Shown: in pieces, positions 1 to 8,009 of the stretch | Layout: each line of letters opens with the position of its first letter | Numbering within the stretch: the first letter of the stretch is position 1 | NCBI RefSeq assembly: GCF_003797145.1 | Contig: NZ_RKMG01000021.1 | Span: 283-35,696, forward strand | DNA length: 35,414 bases | DNA from: Aerococcus agrisoli | GTDB taxonomy: Bacteria; Bacillota; Bacilli; Lactobacillales; Aerococcaceae | Reading direction: 5' to 3' | Notes under the pieces: generated by a model | The model's input: only the letters and a program-made list of their open reading frames with translations | Databases searched by the model: none | What the model was told of the DNA's origin: nothing | Program-made: the position numbers and the translations under genes

Positions 1-5
1 ATAAT

Positions 6-34
6 AAAAGGGGAGGCGAAAGCTTCCTTTTTTT
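6..34 (+). terminator. Rho-independent terminator of an upstream gene
   Basis: An 11-bp stem (7-17 with 22-32, including G-T pairs) closes a GAAA loop and is followed by a T run. It ends a transcript that enters from the left, whose gene lies outside the window. mreC has its own promoter just downstream. Confidence 0.75.
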
Positions 35-80
35 ATTTATCATAAGTAAATATTAAGAATAATTTGCCTTTTATAAAATA

Positions 81-109
81 TACAAAATGATTATTCGTTT
101 TGGTATAAT
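81..109 (+). promoter_or_regulatory. mreC promoter (extended -10)
   Basis: TATAAT at 104-109 is preceded by TGG, an extended -10. The -35 position 17 bp upstream (TACAAA, 81-86) is weak. It lies between the incoming terminator and mreC. Confidence 0.6.
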
Positions 110-142
110 GGTAAAGCAAAGTAAGTGAAGGGATGGATAATA

Positions 143-1054
143 TTGCGACGATTTTTTGAGAATAAAAAATTAATTGTCCTGCTTGTTAGTGTCATCACTT
201 CATTCAGTATGATTGCCTATTCAATATTTAGCCAATCAAATATGCCCAAACCAATTTTATGGGTGAATGATGTGACAGCAATTGTTGGTCGATTTGTATC
301 GACACCGACGAACGCTATGATGCGATTTACGGATTCAATTAATGACTTAATGAATACCTACGAAGAAAATCAAGAATTAAAAAGCCAGATTTCTTCACTA
401 GAAGAATTAGAAGCTCAAAACCAAATTTTACAGAGTGAGAATGAAGAATTATCAAATCTATTGGCATTACAACCATCTCTTGTTGGTAAAACAGTAATAG
501 CAAGTTCTGTTATTTCTAGATCACCAGATACCTGGGTTGATTCTATTGTAATTGATGTGGGTGCTAACGATGGCATTGCAGAAGGAATGTCTGTTATGAC
601 TGATAGTGGGCTTGTAGGGCACGTAAAAGAAGTATCTGCTACTAGTTCTAAGGTGCAACTATTAATCACTGAAAATAATCAGATGATGAACGTAGCTGTA
701 AGTGTCCAATTAGAAGACAGCATTGTTTCTGGAATTCTTACTGATTATGACGAAAAAACACAGGAATTGATATTGGAACAAGTTCCTGCAGATGCTAAAG
801 TGCAAAAGGGCGATACAGTAACTACTAGTGGTTTAGGTGGAGTTTCGCCTGAAGGTTTAATTATCGGTGAAGTTACATCAACAGATTCTGATAATTTTGG
901 ACTATCCCAATCTGTTCGTGTAAAACCTGCAGCAGATTTTAAAGATATCCGTTCTGTTTTAGTTGTCATGACGCTTAATGATGATTCTGCAACTGATGAT
1001 GCAGACGAAAACACAACAACAACCTCTAATACTGAAAATGACGATCAAGAGTAG
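143..1054 (+). CDS. mreC: Rod shape-determining protein MreC
   Basis: MreC is a membrane-anchored periplasmic/extracellular scaffold of the elongasome, linking MreB and MreD to peptidoglycan synthases. The protein has a short basic N-terminus, one membrane segment (about residues 9-30), a coiled coil rich in Glu, Gln, Leu and Asn (about 60-105), then the two beta-barrel MreC domain. The last 25 residues form an acidic, Thr/Asn-rich tail. I chose the TTG start at 143 (MRRFFENKK...), which matches the usual MreC N-terminus and has AAGGGA at 128-133 nine bases upstream. A GTG at 125 in the same frame would add six residues and overlap that ribosome site. mreD follows after 10 bp, so the two are one operon. 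mreB is not in the window. Confidence 0.93.
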   Translation: MRRFFENKKLIVLLVSVITSFSMIAYSIFSQSNMPKPILWVNDVTAIVGRFVSTPTNAMMRFTDSINDLMNTYEENQELKSQISSLEELEAQNQILQSENEELSNLLALQPSLVGKTVIASSVISRSPDTWVDSIVIDVGANDGIAEGMSVMTDSGLVGHVKEVSATSSKVQLLITENNQMMNVAVSVQLEDSIVSGILTDYDEKTQELILEQVPADAKVQKGDTVTTSGLGGVSPEGLIIGEVTSTDSDNFGLSQSVRVKPAADFKDIRSVLVVMTLNDDSATDDADENTTTTSNTENDDQE

Positions 1055-1064
1055 GAGGGGTTAG

Positions 1065-1586
1065 ATGCTGGATTTTATTAAACACACATTTATCATTCCT
1101 ATTTTAGTATTTTTTATTTTATTACTAGACGGTAGTGTGATGTCAGTCTTATCGTATAGCCTGGGTACTGAAAATTTTCAAATTAGCCCACAATTTACTT
1201 TAATCATCATCACATTACTCGCAGTATATTTAAAACAAGATACAAATATTTTTATTGTAAGTATCTTTATTGGTTTTATCTATGATGCGTACTATTCTTC
1301 AATTTTAGGCGTTAATTTGTTTTTATTTCCTATGATTGTGATTTTAACTAGATTTGTCATCAAGAAATTCCCAATGAATTTTTATACAGTCTGGTTATGG
1401 CTTTTAATTGTATATACGCTTTATATGCATTTTATATACGCACTATATTATTTGATCGATATCCATAGTAATACTTATTTCCATTTTGTGAGCCAGAATT
1501 ATATTCCATCATTGTTATTCAATGCGTTCTTAGGATTTATTTTTATTTGGTTTACGCAAAAATTTGTTATCTGGATTGAAAAATAA
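1065..1586 (+). CDS. mreD: Rod shape-determining protein MreD
   Basis: A small, very hydrophobic protein of 173 residues with about five membrane segments and few charged residues, as expected for MreD, the integral membrane partner of MreC in the cell-elongation complex. It has a strong ribosome site (AGGAGGGG, 1053-1060) and starts 10 bp after mreC, which is the standard mreCD arrangement. MreD is poorly conserved in sequence, so the call rests on hydropathy, size and position. A separate promoter and T-box leader follow, so this is the last gene of its operon in the window. In Bacillus, minC/minD follow mreD; here they do not. Confidence 0.88.
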   Translation: MLDFIKHTFIIPILVFFILLLDGSVMSVLSYSLGTENFQISPQFTLIIITLLAVYLKQDTNIFIVSIFIGFIYDAYYSSILGVNLFLFPMIVILTRFVIKKFPMNFYTVWLWLLIVYTLYMHFIYALYYLIDIHSNTYFHFVSQNYIPSLLFNAFLGFIFIWFTQKFVIWIEK

Positions 1587-1589
1587 TAC

Positions 1590-1618
1590 TTGCTAAAAGA
1601 TTAAAGAATGATTATAAT
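1590..1618 (+). promoter_or_regulatory. Promoter of the T-box transporter operon
   Basis: TTGCTA (1590-1595), a 17-bp spacer and a perfect TATAAT (1613-1618). The predicted transcript starts near 1625, just ahead of T-box Stem I. Confidence 0.8.
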
Positions 1619-1624
1619 AACCAT

Positions 1625-1889
1625 ATAAATATTAAAAGTGTTGATTGGAAGAGGTTACGACCTTCTTATTAAAGAGAGCCTAGCAAAGTTGAGAATAGGT
1701 ATAAGAAACGTATCTACACACCCAAGAGCAAATTATTAAAGATAATTCGTGAGTGAGCGTTAATCACAGTGTCTAACTTTAGACATGCCGAGATAGTAGC
1801 TGTGAGGCTGCTATGAAAAAAGGTGGAACCACGTAACTTTCACGTCCTTTTATACTGACAGAGATTCAGTGTAAAGGGACGTTTTTTTT
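1625..1889 (+). promoter_or_regulatory. T-box leader upstream of amino-acid ABC transporter
   Basis: A tRNA-sensing T-box riboswitch. The conserved T-box sequence AGGTGGAACCACG lies at 1821-1833. Stem I includes TTCTTAT/ATAAGAA (1663-1669 with 1701-1707) and, beyond an AGAGAG motif (1673-1678), a distal stem CCTA/TAGG (1679-1682 with 1696-1699). The terminator at 1842-1889 has a 16-bp stem and eight T. The antiterminator bulge reads TGGA, so the pairing tRNA should carry U at position 73. In the descending strand after 1707 I see Thr triplets (ACG 1708, ACA 1716, ACC 1720) and an Arg triplet (CGT 1709), but no Gly or Cys codon. The specifier is therefore unresolved; threonine agrees best with U73. 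Presence of a T-box is secure, its amino acid is not. Confidence 0.93.
1842..1889 (+). terminator. T-box regulated terminator
   Basis: A 16-bp stem (1842-1857 with 1867-1882), a 9-nt loop and a run of T residues, overlapping the 3' part of the T-box antiterminator. It is the OFF state of the leader. Confidence 0.9.
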
Positions 1890-1913
1890 ATTTAATTGAA
1901 GGGGTGAAGATTT

Positions 1914-3362
1914 ATGAAAAAGATTCAAATGAAGACATTTGTCTTATCTAGTTTGGTTGTATTATTAACATGGTTTGGGTTCAATGTGAATCAAGTGGAG
2001 GCTGCTGAAGATACTAGTGGCGAAACTTACGTAATTGGTTTAGACGATACATTCGCACCAATGGGCTTTAGAGATGCGGACGGTAATATTGTTGGGTTTG
2101 ATATTGACCTTGCTGAAGCCGTTGCAGATTTATATGGTTGGGAATTAGAATATCAACCAATTGACTGGGCTATGAAGGAAACAGAATTGAATTCAGGTAA
2201 TATTGATATGATCTGGAATGGATATGGTATTACACCTGAACGTGAAGAAATGGTATTGTTCTCTGAACCATATATTGAGTCAGGTCAAGTCGTAATCAGT
2301 AAAAAGGGTTCAGGAATTGAACAAATTTCTGATTTAGTTGATAAAACAATTGCAACTCAATCTGGATCTACTGCTTTAACTTTTATGCAAGAGTGGCCAG
2401 ACGATACATACAGTAAATTAGCATCAGAACCAGTTTTATATCCTTCATACAATGAAGTATTTGCTGATTTAGATGCAGATCGCGTAGATGCAGTGTATGC
2501 TGGTGAAATTTACTCTCGTTATACTTTAACTCAAAAAGGTACTTTAGAAGATTATCAAATGTTCACTGATGAAACTTCAATTGAGCCTATGGGTGTTGGG
2601 TTCCGTAAAGAAGATACAGCTTTAAAAACACAAGTAGATGAAGGAATTCAAACATTACGCGATAACGGTACTTATGATGAAATTTACACTAAATGGTTTG
2701 GTGAAGATGCGGCAGCTACTGAAAAAACAAACATCGTCTTGGCTGTATTACCTTCCTTATTAAATGGTTTAAAACTGACATTATTATTATTCGTAGTTGT
2801 TTCAGTTATTTCAATTCCAATTGGTTTCCTAATCGGTGTGTTACGTGTCTTTGGACCAAAATGGTTACAAGCAATTATCGAAGCTTACGTATTCATTATG
2901 CGTGGTAGTCCATTAATGCTTCAATTGATGGTAATCTTCTTCGGACTTCCTTATATTGGTATCTCTCTAGATCGATTTACAGCTGCTGTATTAGCTTACG
3001 TAATTAACTATGCGGCTTACTATGCTGAAATCTTTAGAGGTGGTATCTCAGCAGTGCCAGATGGACAATATGAAAGTATTTCGGTTTTAGGAATTGGAAA
3101 AGTTCGTGGATTTAGACGCATTATCTTGCCACAAGTAATTAAAATTGTAATGCCTTCAATGGGTAATGAAATTATCTCATTAGTAAAAGATACATCGTTA
3201 GTTTATGTTATTGGTTTAGGCGAAATGTTGCGTGCAGGTAATATTGCAGCAAATACATATGCATCGTTGGTACCTTACCTAGTTGCAGGAGCTATCTATC
3301 TATTGGTAACAGCAATCTTGACATTTGCATTACGTCGCGTTGAAAAACAGTTGAAATGGTAA
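1914..3362 (+). CDS. Amino-acid ABC transporter, fused substrate-binding and permease protein
   Basis: Imports a polar amino acid across the membrane together with the ATPase encoded next. A signal peptide (about residues 1-31, ending VEAA) is followed by a family 3 solute-binding domain (about 38-262) that keeps the TPER motif whose Arg normally binds the substrate carboxylate. A HisM/GlnP-type permease domain follows (about 270-482), with an EAA-like loop (YESISVLGIGKVRGFRRIIL). Fused binding-permease proteins of this type are common in Lactobacillales (GlnP-like); the binding domain is then tethered to the outer face. A good ribosome site (AAGGGGTGA) precedes the ATG. The substrate cannot be read from the sequence. 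The T-box upstream ties expression to charging of one tRNA. Confidence 0.92.
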   Translation: MKKIQMKTFVLSSLVVLLTWFGFNVNQVEAAEDTSGETYVIGLDDTFAPMGFRDADGNIVGFDIDLAEAVADLYGWELEYQPIDWAMKETELNSGNIDMIWNGYGITPEREEMVLFSEPYIESGQVVISKKGSGIEQISDLVDKTIATQSGSTALTFMQEWPDDTYSKLASEPVLYPSYNEVFADLDADRVDAVYAGEIYSRYTLTQKGTLEDYQMFTDETSIEPMGVGFRKEDTALKTQVDEGIQTLRDNGTYDEIYTKWFGEDAAATEKTNIVLAVLPSLLNGLKLTLLLFVVVSVISIPIGFLIGVLRVFGPKWLQAIIEAYVFIMRGSPLMLQLMVIFFGLPYIGISLDRFTAAVLAYVINYAAYYAEIFRGGISAVPDGQYESISVLGIGKVRGFRRIILPQVIKIVMPSMGNEIISLVKDTSLVYVIGLGEMLRAGNIAANTYASLVPYLVAGAIYLLVTAILTFALRRVEKQLKW

Positions 3363-3374
3363 GGGGTGGAGAAT

Positions 3375-4055
3375 ATGTCATTAAAAGTTAAAGGCTTAAG
3401 CAAAGCATATAAAGATAATGTGGTCATTGATAACTATGATTTTGAAATTAATCCAGGTGAAGTAGTCATCTTATTAGGACGTTCTGGTACTGGTAAAACA
3501 ACTTTCATGCGAATTATTAATAACTTGGAAGAAGCTGACCGTGGAACTATAGAAATTAACGGTAAGGTATTGGCTAAAGATAATGGTGAAAAAGCAGTTT
3601 ATGGAACGCTTAGCGACCGTCGAGCTTATCAAAACGAACTTGGTATGGTTTTCCAAGATTACCAATTATTCCCTAACTTAACCGTGATTCAAAACTTGAT
3701 TGAAGCACCATTAGCTCAAAAAATTGCTGATAAAGATACATTAATAGAACAAGCTAAAGGTCTTTTAGAGGATGTTGGCTTATCTGATAAAGCAGATGTT
3801 TATCCAGCAACTTTATCTGGTGGGCAAAAACAACGTGTGGCCATCGCACGTGCGCTAATGTTAAATCCAAGTGTACTATGTTTTGATGAACCAACTTCCG
3901 CGTTAGATAGAGAATCTGCTGATCAAGTAGGGGCTTTAATTACCGAATTAGCAACGGAAAAACAAAAAGCCATTTTGATTGTTACTCACGATACTGTATT
4001 CGGAGAACAAATTGGTACACAAATTAAATCATCTACAGAATTTGCAAATAAATAA
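3375..4055 (+). CDS. Amino-acid ABC transporter ATP-binding protein
   Basis: The cytoplasmic motor of the importer. It shows Walker A GRSGTGKTT (about residues 35-43), a Q-loop (VFQDYQLFPNLTV), the ABC signature LSGGQKQR, Walker B VLCFDEPTSALD and the switch His in VTHD. At 226 residues it is slightly shorter than the usual 240 or so, the missing part being at the C-terminus. The ATG at 3375 is preferred over a GTG at 3366 because AAGGGGTGG (3361-3369) sits six bases before it and would be partly inside the longer reading. It starts 12 bp after the permease stop and ends before a strong terminator, so the operon has two genes. Confidence 0.93.
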   Translation: MSLKVKGLSKAYKDNVVIDNYDFEINPGEVVILLGRSGTGKTTFMRIINNLEEADRGTIEINGKVLAKDNGEKAVYGTLSDRRAYQNELGMVFQDYQLFPNLTVIQNLIEAPLAQKIADKDTLIEQAKGLLEDVGLSDKADVYPATLSGGQKQRVAIARALMLNPSVLCFDEPTSALDRESADQVGALITELATEKQKAILIVTHDTVFGEQIGTQIKSSTEFANK

Positions 4056-4063
4056 TCTCACTG

Positions 4064-4103
4064 AATAATCATGATAAATTTAACTTTATCATGATTATTT
4101 TCT
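4064..4103. terminator. Terminator after transporter operon
   Basis: A perfect 15-bp inverted repeat (4064-4078 with 4085-4099) with a 6-nt loop. It is AT-rich with T on the right and A on the left, so it could act in both directions. Confidence 0.85.
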
Positions 4104-4131
4104 TGACTGAACCATTTAATTTTGGTATCAT
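4103..4131 (+). promoter_or_regulatory. rplU operon promoter
   Basis: TTGACT (4103-4108), 17-bp spacer, TATCAT (4126-4131). It is close to consensus, as expected for a ribosomal protein operon, and gives a leader of about 110 nt. Confidence 0.85.
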
Positions 4132-4137
4132 ATTGAA

Positions 4138-4237
4138 TGTTGTAAAAAGTGTGAGCACCACACTGCAACCGCGCATGACAGCGTATTGTAAGCGTCGAAA
4201 GACCACATGTCGTGGCGAGTCTAAGTCTATATAAGGA
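4138..4237 (+). ncRNA. Ribosomal protein L21 leader
   Basis: The GC-richer leader between the promoter and rplU has several short complementary segments (for example GTGTGAG...CCACAC near 4149-4164 and ACATGTCGTGG near 4184-4196). It occupies the place of the L21 leader known from Firmicutes upstream of rplU, thought to be an autoregulatory binding site for L21. The call rests on position and character; a covariance-model search would settle it. Confidence 0.75.
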
Positions 4238-4247
4238 GGTGCGTTAG

Positions 4248-4556
4248 ATGTACGCAATTATTAAAACTGGTGGAAAACAAATTAAAATTGAAGCTGGACA
4301 AGCAATCTACATTGAAAAATTAAATGCAGAAGCAGGAGACAAAGTTACTTTTGATCAAGTAGTTTTTGTTGGTGGCGAAGATGTGAAAGTGGGAACACCT
4401 TTAGTTGAAGGTGCGACTGTTGAAGCAACCGTTGAAAAAAATGGTCGTCAAAAGAAAGTAACAACTTTCAAATACAAAGCTAAAAAAGATTCTCATCGTA
4501 AACAAGGTCACCGTCAACCATATACAAAAGTTGTTATCGATTCAATCAACGCTTAA
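4248..4556 (+). CDS. rplU: 50S ribosomal protein L21
   Basis: At 102 residues this is the usual L21 length. It begins [18 protein letters not shown], the family signature, and ends with the conserved basic segment [21 protein letters not shown]21 binds 23S rRNA in the large subunit. It has a very strong ribosome site (AAGGAGGTG) and is first in rplU-prp-rpmA, the order conserved across Firmicutes. Control is probably at the L21 leader just upstream. Confidence 0.98.
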   Translation: MYAIIKTGGKQIKIEAGQAIYIEKLNAEAGDKVTFDQVVFVGGEDVKVGTPLVEGATVEATVEKNGRQKKVTTFKYKAKKDSHRKQGHRQPYTKVVIDSINA

Positions 4557-4574
4557 TTATAAGTCGTGATATAG

Positions 4575-4919
4575 ATGATAAAAGCAATTTTTAAAACTGA
4601 TGATAAAGACCAGTTTATTAGTTTACAAGTAACTGGACATGCCTTTGCTGGCGAGTATGGACAAGATATTGTTTGTGCGGGGGTTTCAGCTGTAGTATTA
4701 TCTACTGTGAATAACCTTACACGTATGGGCAATATTGAACCCATCATTGAAGCTGATGAGGAAAATGGCGGTTATCTGTACATTGAATTGACAAACGATT
4801 TGTCAATCGAGCAGAAATCAATTGCTCAAACGTTATTCATGAGTTGCTACCTTGCAATGTCAGCCGACATTGAAGCGAATTATAGTGACTTTATACGTGT
4901 ATCCAAAATAACGAAATAA
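4575..4919 (+). CDS. prp: Ribosomal-processing cysteine protease Prp (YsxB family)
   Basis: Prp removes the N-terminal extension of ribosomal protein L27 in Firmicutes, a step needed for functional ribosomes. The catalytic pair is visible: His22 in GHA and Cys34 in DIVC, the same spacing and numbering as in the Staphylococcus aureus enzyme. Length (114) is typical. It lies between rplU and rpmA, its substrate gene, which is diagnostic. Its ribosome site is weak compared with the flanking genes, which would fit an enzyme needed at much lower levels than the two ribosomal proteins. Confidence 0.95.
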   Translation: MIKAIFKTDDKDQFISLQVTGHAFAGEYGQDIVCAGVSAVVLSTVNNLTRMGNIEPIIEADEENGGYLYIELTNDLSIEQKSIAQTLFMSCYLAMSADIEANYSDFIRVSKITK

Positions 4920-4935
4920 TAGAGGAGGTTATCTC

Positions 4936-5223
4936 ATGTTGAAATTTGATTTACAATTCTTTGCCCACAAAAAAGGGGGCGGGTCTACTGCCAATGGTCG
5001 TGACTCTCAATCAAAACGTTTAGGTGCTAAACGTGCAGATGGTCAAGAAGTTTCAGGTGGTTCAATTTTATACCGTCAACGCGGTACTAAAATTTACCCA
5101 GGTGTAAACGTTGGCCGTGGTGGCGATGACACATTATTTGCTAAAGTTGACGGTATCGTTCGTTTCGAACGTAAAGGCCGTGACCAAAAACAAGTAAGTG
5201 TATACCCTGTAACAGCTGAATAA
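4936..5223 (+). CDS. rpmA: 50S ribosomal protein L27 with Prp-cleaved leader
   Basis: L27 reaches the peptidyl transferase centre with its N-terminus. Here the protein starts MLKFDLQFF then AHKKGGGS; the first nine residues are the extension removed by Prp, with cleavage expected between Phe9 and Ala10. The body ([42 protein letters not shown]) is typical L27. Strong ribosome site GAGGAGGTT. It is the last gene of the operon and is followed by a terminator. Confidence 0.98.
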   Translation: MLKFDLQFFAHKKGGGSTANGRDSQSKRLGAKRADGQEVSGGSILYRQRGTKIYPGVNVGRGGDDTLFAKVDGIVRFERKGRDQKQVSVYPVTAE

Positions 5224-5235
5224 TGATTAAAATTG

Positions 5236-5272
5236 AAAGAGTTTGAGCTTAGGTTCAGGCTCTTTTCTTTTT
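5236..5272 (+). terminator. Terminator of rplU-prp-rpmA
   Basis: An 11-bp stem AAAGAGTTTGA/TCAGGCTCTTT (5236-5246 with 5255-5265), 8-nt loop and T-rich tail. Confidence 0.9.
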
Positions 5273-5368
5273 GTCATCTATTCACTGATATGCATTCGTC
5301 ATAATTGACAGATAGATAGAATTCCTTGAGAATAGGAATGTAATAGATACCGTGAGAGAGGGAATAAC

Positions 5369-6403
5369 ATGTCAGTAGAAAATATTAATCAATTATTTGG
5401 CGTTCTCCATGATTCAAGTATTCTTATTCAAGAAGCACTAGAATTTTCATATATAGAAGCTTTATTCGAAAGTTTACAAAACCTTGCGGATGGGGAAGTT
5501 CAACAAATCGATAATCGTCCAACCGATGAAGAAGCTGGAAAATTACGAGAAATTTATAGTCAAATAAATATCGAAGAAATTTCAGCTGAAGATATTCGTA
5601 AAGCAATTCAGTTTGCCTTTATTGAAGGTGAAAAAGCTGATCAATTACAAGCCAATTATCAAATGACGCCAGAAGCAATAGCAATCCTTATTGCTTATTT
5701 TGCGACAAAATTGATGGATCATAAAACAACGACTGAGCAAGCAACCGAGAAAGTTGTAAATGTTTTTGACCCAACAATTGGTACTGGTAACTTGTATGCC
5801 ATCACCTATAATGCGTTAAAAGATGCTGGTTATAAAATTAACGGTGCTGGATATGATAATGACGATTTATTATTATCCATTGCTGATGTGGCGACACGTT
5901 TACAAGATATTCCAGCACAATTATATCTTGGCGATAGTTTACAAAATTTAATCGTCGCACCAAATGATGTTATTGTCGCTGATTTACCGTTAGGTTATTA
6001 TCCAATTGATGAAGTAGCAGATACGTATAGTGCTGCCAAAAATCGTCCTGAAGGGGAGCATGCTTATGTGCATTATTTAATGGTGGAACAAGCTTTGCGT
6101 TATTTAAAGCCAAATGGATGGGGGATTTTTATCGTTCCAGCAGGCTTGATTCAAGATGAAAATATTAAACATTTAATTCAAGCCATCGGTGAATATGGCT
6201 ATTTCCAAGCTTTATTATCATTACCTGGAAACTTATTCACTAGTGAAAAAACGCGAAAAGCCGTACTGCTTGTTCAAAAAGCTGGGGACCACGCGAAACA
6301 ATCTGAAAACATTCTGATTGGTGAAATACCTGATTTGAAGAGCAAGGAAGAATTACCAAAATTCTTGAATTCATTTGATGTATTTTTAGATAGAATGAAA
6401 TAG
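5369..6403 (+). CDS. Class I SAM-dependent methyltransferase, YtxK-like
   Basis: Resembles the N6-adenine DNA methylase fold, in a stand-alone family found next to ackA in many Firmicutes (ytxK in Bacillus subtilis). Residues 1-100 are a helical N-terminal domain. The SAM-binding motif is DPTIGTGN at about 133-140. Motif IV, usually (D/N)PP(Y/F), here reads ADLPLGYYP at about 202-210, so the first proline is replaced by leucine. Length 344. The natural substrate of YtxK proteins is not firmly established, and there is no restriction enzyme or specificity subunit nearby. The ribosome site is GAGAGGGAA. TTGACA at 5305-5310 may be its -35 element, but the matching -10 is poor. Confidence 0.82.
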   Translation: MSVENINQLFGVLHDSSILIQEALEFSYIEALFESLQNLADGEVQQIDNRPTDEEAGKLREIYSQINIEEISAEDIRKAIQFAFIEGEKADQLQANYQMTPEAIAILIAYFATKLMDHKTTTEQATEKVVNVFDPTIGTGNLYAITYNALKDAGYKINGAGYDNDDLLLSIADVATRLQDIPAQLYLGDSLQNLIVAPNDVIVADLPLGYYPIDEVADTYSAAKNRPEGEHAYVHYLMVEQALRYLKPNGWGIFIVPAGLIQDENIKHLIQAIGEYGYFQALLSLPGNLFTSEKTRKAVLLVQKAGDHAKQSENILIGEIPDLKSKEELPKFLNSFDVFLDRMK

Positions 6404-6466
6404 CATTGACCATTATACGGGCTAATACTTTGATAACTTAAGCTTGTATGATTGTCAAGAAATGTA

Positions 6467-6497
6467 TTTACAAATTTTAAAGATATCATGCTATAAT
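6467..6497 (+). promoter_or_regulatory. ackA promoter
   Basis: A perfect TATAAT (6492-6497) with TTTACA at 6467-6472; the 19-bp spacer is longer than ideal. I see no convincing CcpA (cre) site nearby. Confidence 0.65.
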
Positions 6498-6547
6498 AAT
6501 TGTATAACTAATTATTAGTGACTTATATATATTAAAGGAGAGAAAGA

Positions 6548-7750
6548 ATGTCTAAAGTAATTGCTGTAAACGCAGGTTCTTCTAGTTTAAAATTCAAAAT
6601 CTATGAAGTACCAAGTGAAAATGTTGTAGCTTCAGGTCAATTTGACCGTATCGGTATTGGTAACTCAAATATCTCAATCAAATATGGTGAAGGCCAAAAA
6701 TTTGAGGATGTTAAAGATATCGATACACACGAAATTGCTATCGAAACATTGTTAGACCAATTAAATGCTTTAAACATTATTACTAGCTATGATGAAATTT
6801 CTGGTACTGGTCACCGTGTGGTAGCTGGTGGAGAAATCTTCAAAGAGTCAGCTTTATTAGATGAAGAAGCAATCCAAAATATTGAAAAATTAGCAGAATT
6901 TGCGCCATTACATAATGGTCCAGAAGCTCGTGCTATCCGCGCTTTCCAAAAAGTTTTACCTGGAAAACCAGCTGTTGGTGTGTTCGATACTTCATTCCAT
7001 ACAACAATGCCAGAAACTGCTTACCTATACTCAATCCCTATGGAATATTATGAAGAGTTCGGTGCTCGCCGTTACGGTGCTCACGGTACTTCTCATCAAT
7101 ACGTTGCAAACCGTGCAGCTGAATTAATGGGTAAACCAATCGAAGACTTGAAAATCATTACTTGCCACTTAGGTAACGGTGGTTCAATTACTGCTGTTGA
7201 TGGTGGTAAATCAGTTGATACTTCAATGGGCTTCACACCATTAGCAGGTATTACAATGGGTACTCGTTCAGGTGATATCGATGCTTCATTAGTTCAATTC
7301 TTAATGAAAAAATTGAACATTGATGATATCGATGAAATGATCAGCATCTTAAACAACAAATCTGGTTTATTAGGTCTTTCTGGTGTTTCTTCTGACATGC
7401 GTGATGTTGAAGATGCAGCTGACAAAGGCGATGCTCGTTCAAACACTACATTAGAAATTTTCTATGACCGTGTTCGTAAATACATTGGTCAATACATTGC
7501 TGTAATGGGTGGCGTGGATGCTGTTGTATTCACAGCTGGTATCGGTGAAAACTCTGGACGTACTCGTGCTGCAATCATCGACGAACATATGTCATTCTTT
7601 GGTATGGAAATTGATGACGCTGCAAACGATACTCGTGATGAAGCTAAAATCTCAAGCGAAGATTCTAAAGTAGCAATCTTTACAATCCCAACTGATGAAG
7701 AATTAGTAATCGTACGTGACACAGTTCGTTTAGGTAACATCAACGAATAA
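6548..7750 (+). CDS. ackA: Acetate kinase
   Basis: Catalyses acetyl phosphate + ADP to acetate + ATP, the energy-yielding end of mixed-acid fermentation. It has the family signatures VIAVNAGSSSLKFKIYE at the N-terminus, GTGHRVVAGGE, VFDTSFHTTMPETAYLY, RRYGAHGTSHQYV, CHLGNGGS and FTAGIGENS. Length 400 is standard. Strong ribosome site AAAGGAGAG. Codon choice is restricted in the way of a highly expressed gene. It sits alone between its own promoter and a strong terminator; the neighbouring YtxK-like methyltransferase upstream is the conserved partner in Firmicutes genomes. Confidence 0.98.
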   Translation: MSKVIAVNAGSSSLKFKIYEVPSENVVASGQFDRIGIGNSNISIKYGEGQKFEDVKDIDTHEIAIETLLDQLNALNIITSYDEISGTGHRVVAGGEIFKESALLDEEAIQNIEKLAEFAPLHNGPEARAIRAFQKVLPGKPAVGVFDTSFHTTMPETAYLYSIPMEYYEEFGARRYGAHGTSHQYVANRAAELMGKPIEDLKIITCHLGNGGSITAVDGGKSVDTSMGFTPLAGITMGTRSGDIDASLVQFLMKKLNIDDIDEMISILNNKSGLLGLSGVSSDMRDVEDAADKGDARSNTTLEIFYDRVRKYIGQYIAVMGGVDAVVFTAGIGENSGRTRAAIIDEHMSFFGMEIDDAANDTRDEAKISSEDSKVAIFTIPTDEELVIVRDTVRLGNINE

Positions 7751-7770
7751 TCATAAAGAATAAAAATTAA

Positions 7771-7810
7771 AAGACTCAAAATCATTTCAATGGTTTTGGG
7801 TCTTTTTTTT
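7771..7810 (+). terminator. ackA terminator
   Basis: A 14-bp stem (7771-7784 with 7791-7804, with G-T pairs), 6-nt loop and a run of eight T. Confidence 0.92.
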
Positions 7811-7878
7811 GTGATTAGATACCTATAGTTGAGAAATACATATTTGTGTAAATTTACAGATTATTTCGGTAATAATGT

Positions 7879-7891
7879 GAAATATAATTTC
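7879..7891. promoter_or_regulatory. Candidate MurR operator, distal
   Basis: Perfect inverted repeat GAAAT-ATA-ATTTC. It has the same layout as the repeat at 7929-7945 (GAAAT-N3-ATTYC) with centres exactly 52 bp apart, about five helical turns. Inferred to bind the operon's RpiR-type regulator; the surroundings are AT-rich, so chance is possible. Confidence 0.4.
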
Positions 7892-7928
7892 TTAATATAT
7901 TAATAATTTGATAAATATAATATTAATG

Positions 7929-7956
7929 TTGAAATTTTATTCCAAAATGATATAAT
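7929..7956 (+). promoter_or_regulatory. mupG operon promoter with overlapping candidate operator
   Basis: TTGAAA (7929-7934), 16-bp spacer and TATAAT (7951-7956). The -35 element forms the left arm of an imperfect inverted repeat, TTGAAAT-TTT-ATTCCAA (7929-7945, one mismatch), well placed for repression. Confidence 0.65.
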
Positions 7957-8009
7957 TTTATAAAATAAAAGCCCTTCCAAGAACAAAAAATCTAAATAGA
8001 GGTGGTAGC

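Noticed and set aside
7750..8009. cre (CcpA) sites around ackA and the mupG operon
   Set aside because: No sequence near TGWAANCGNTNWCA was found in the flanking spaces by eye.
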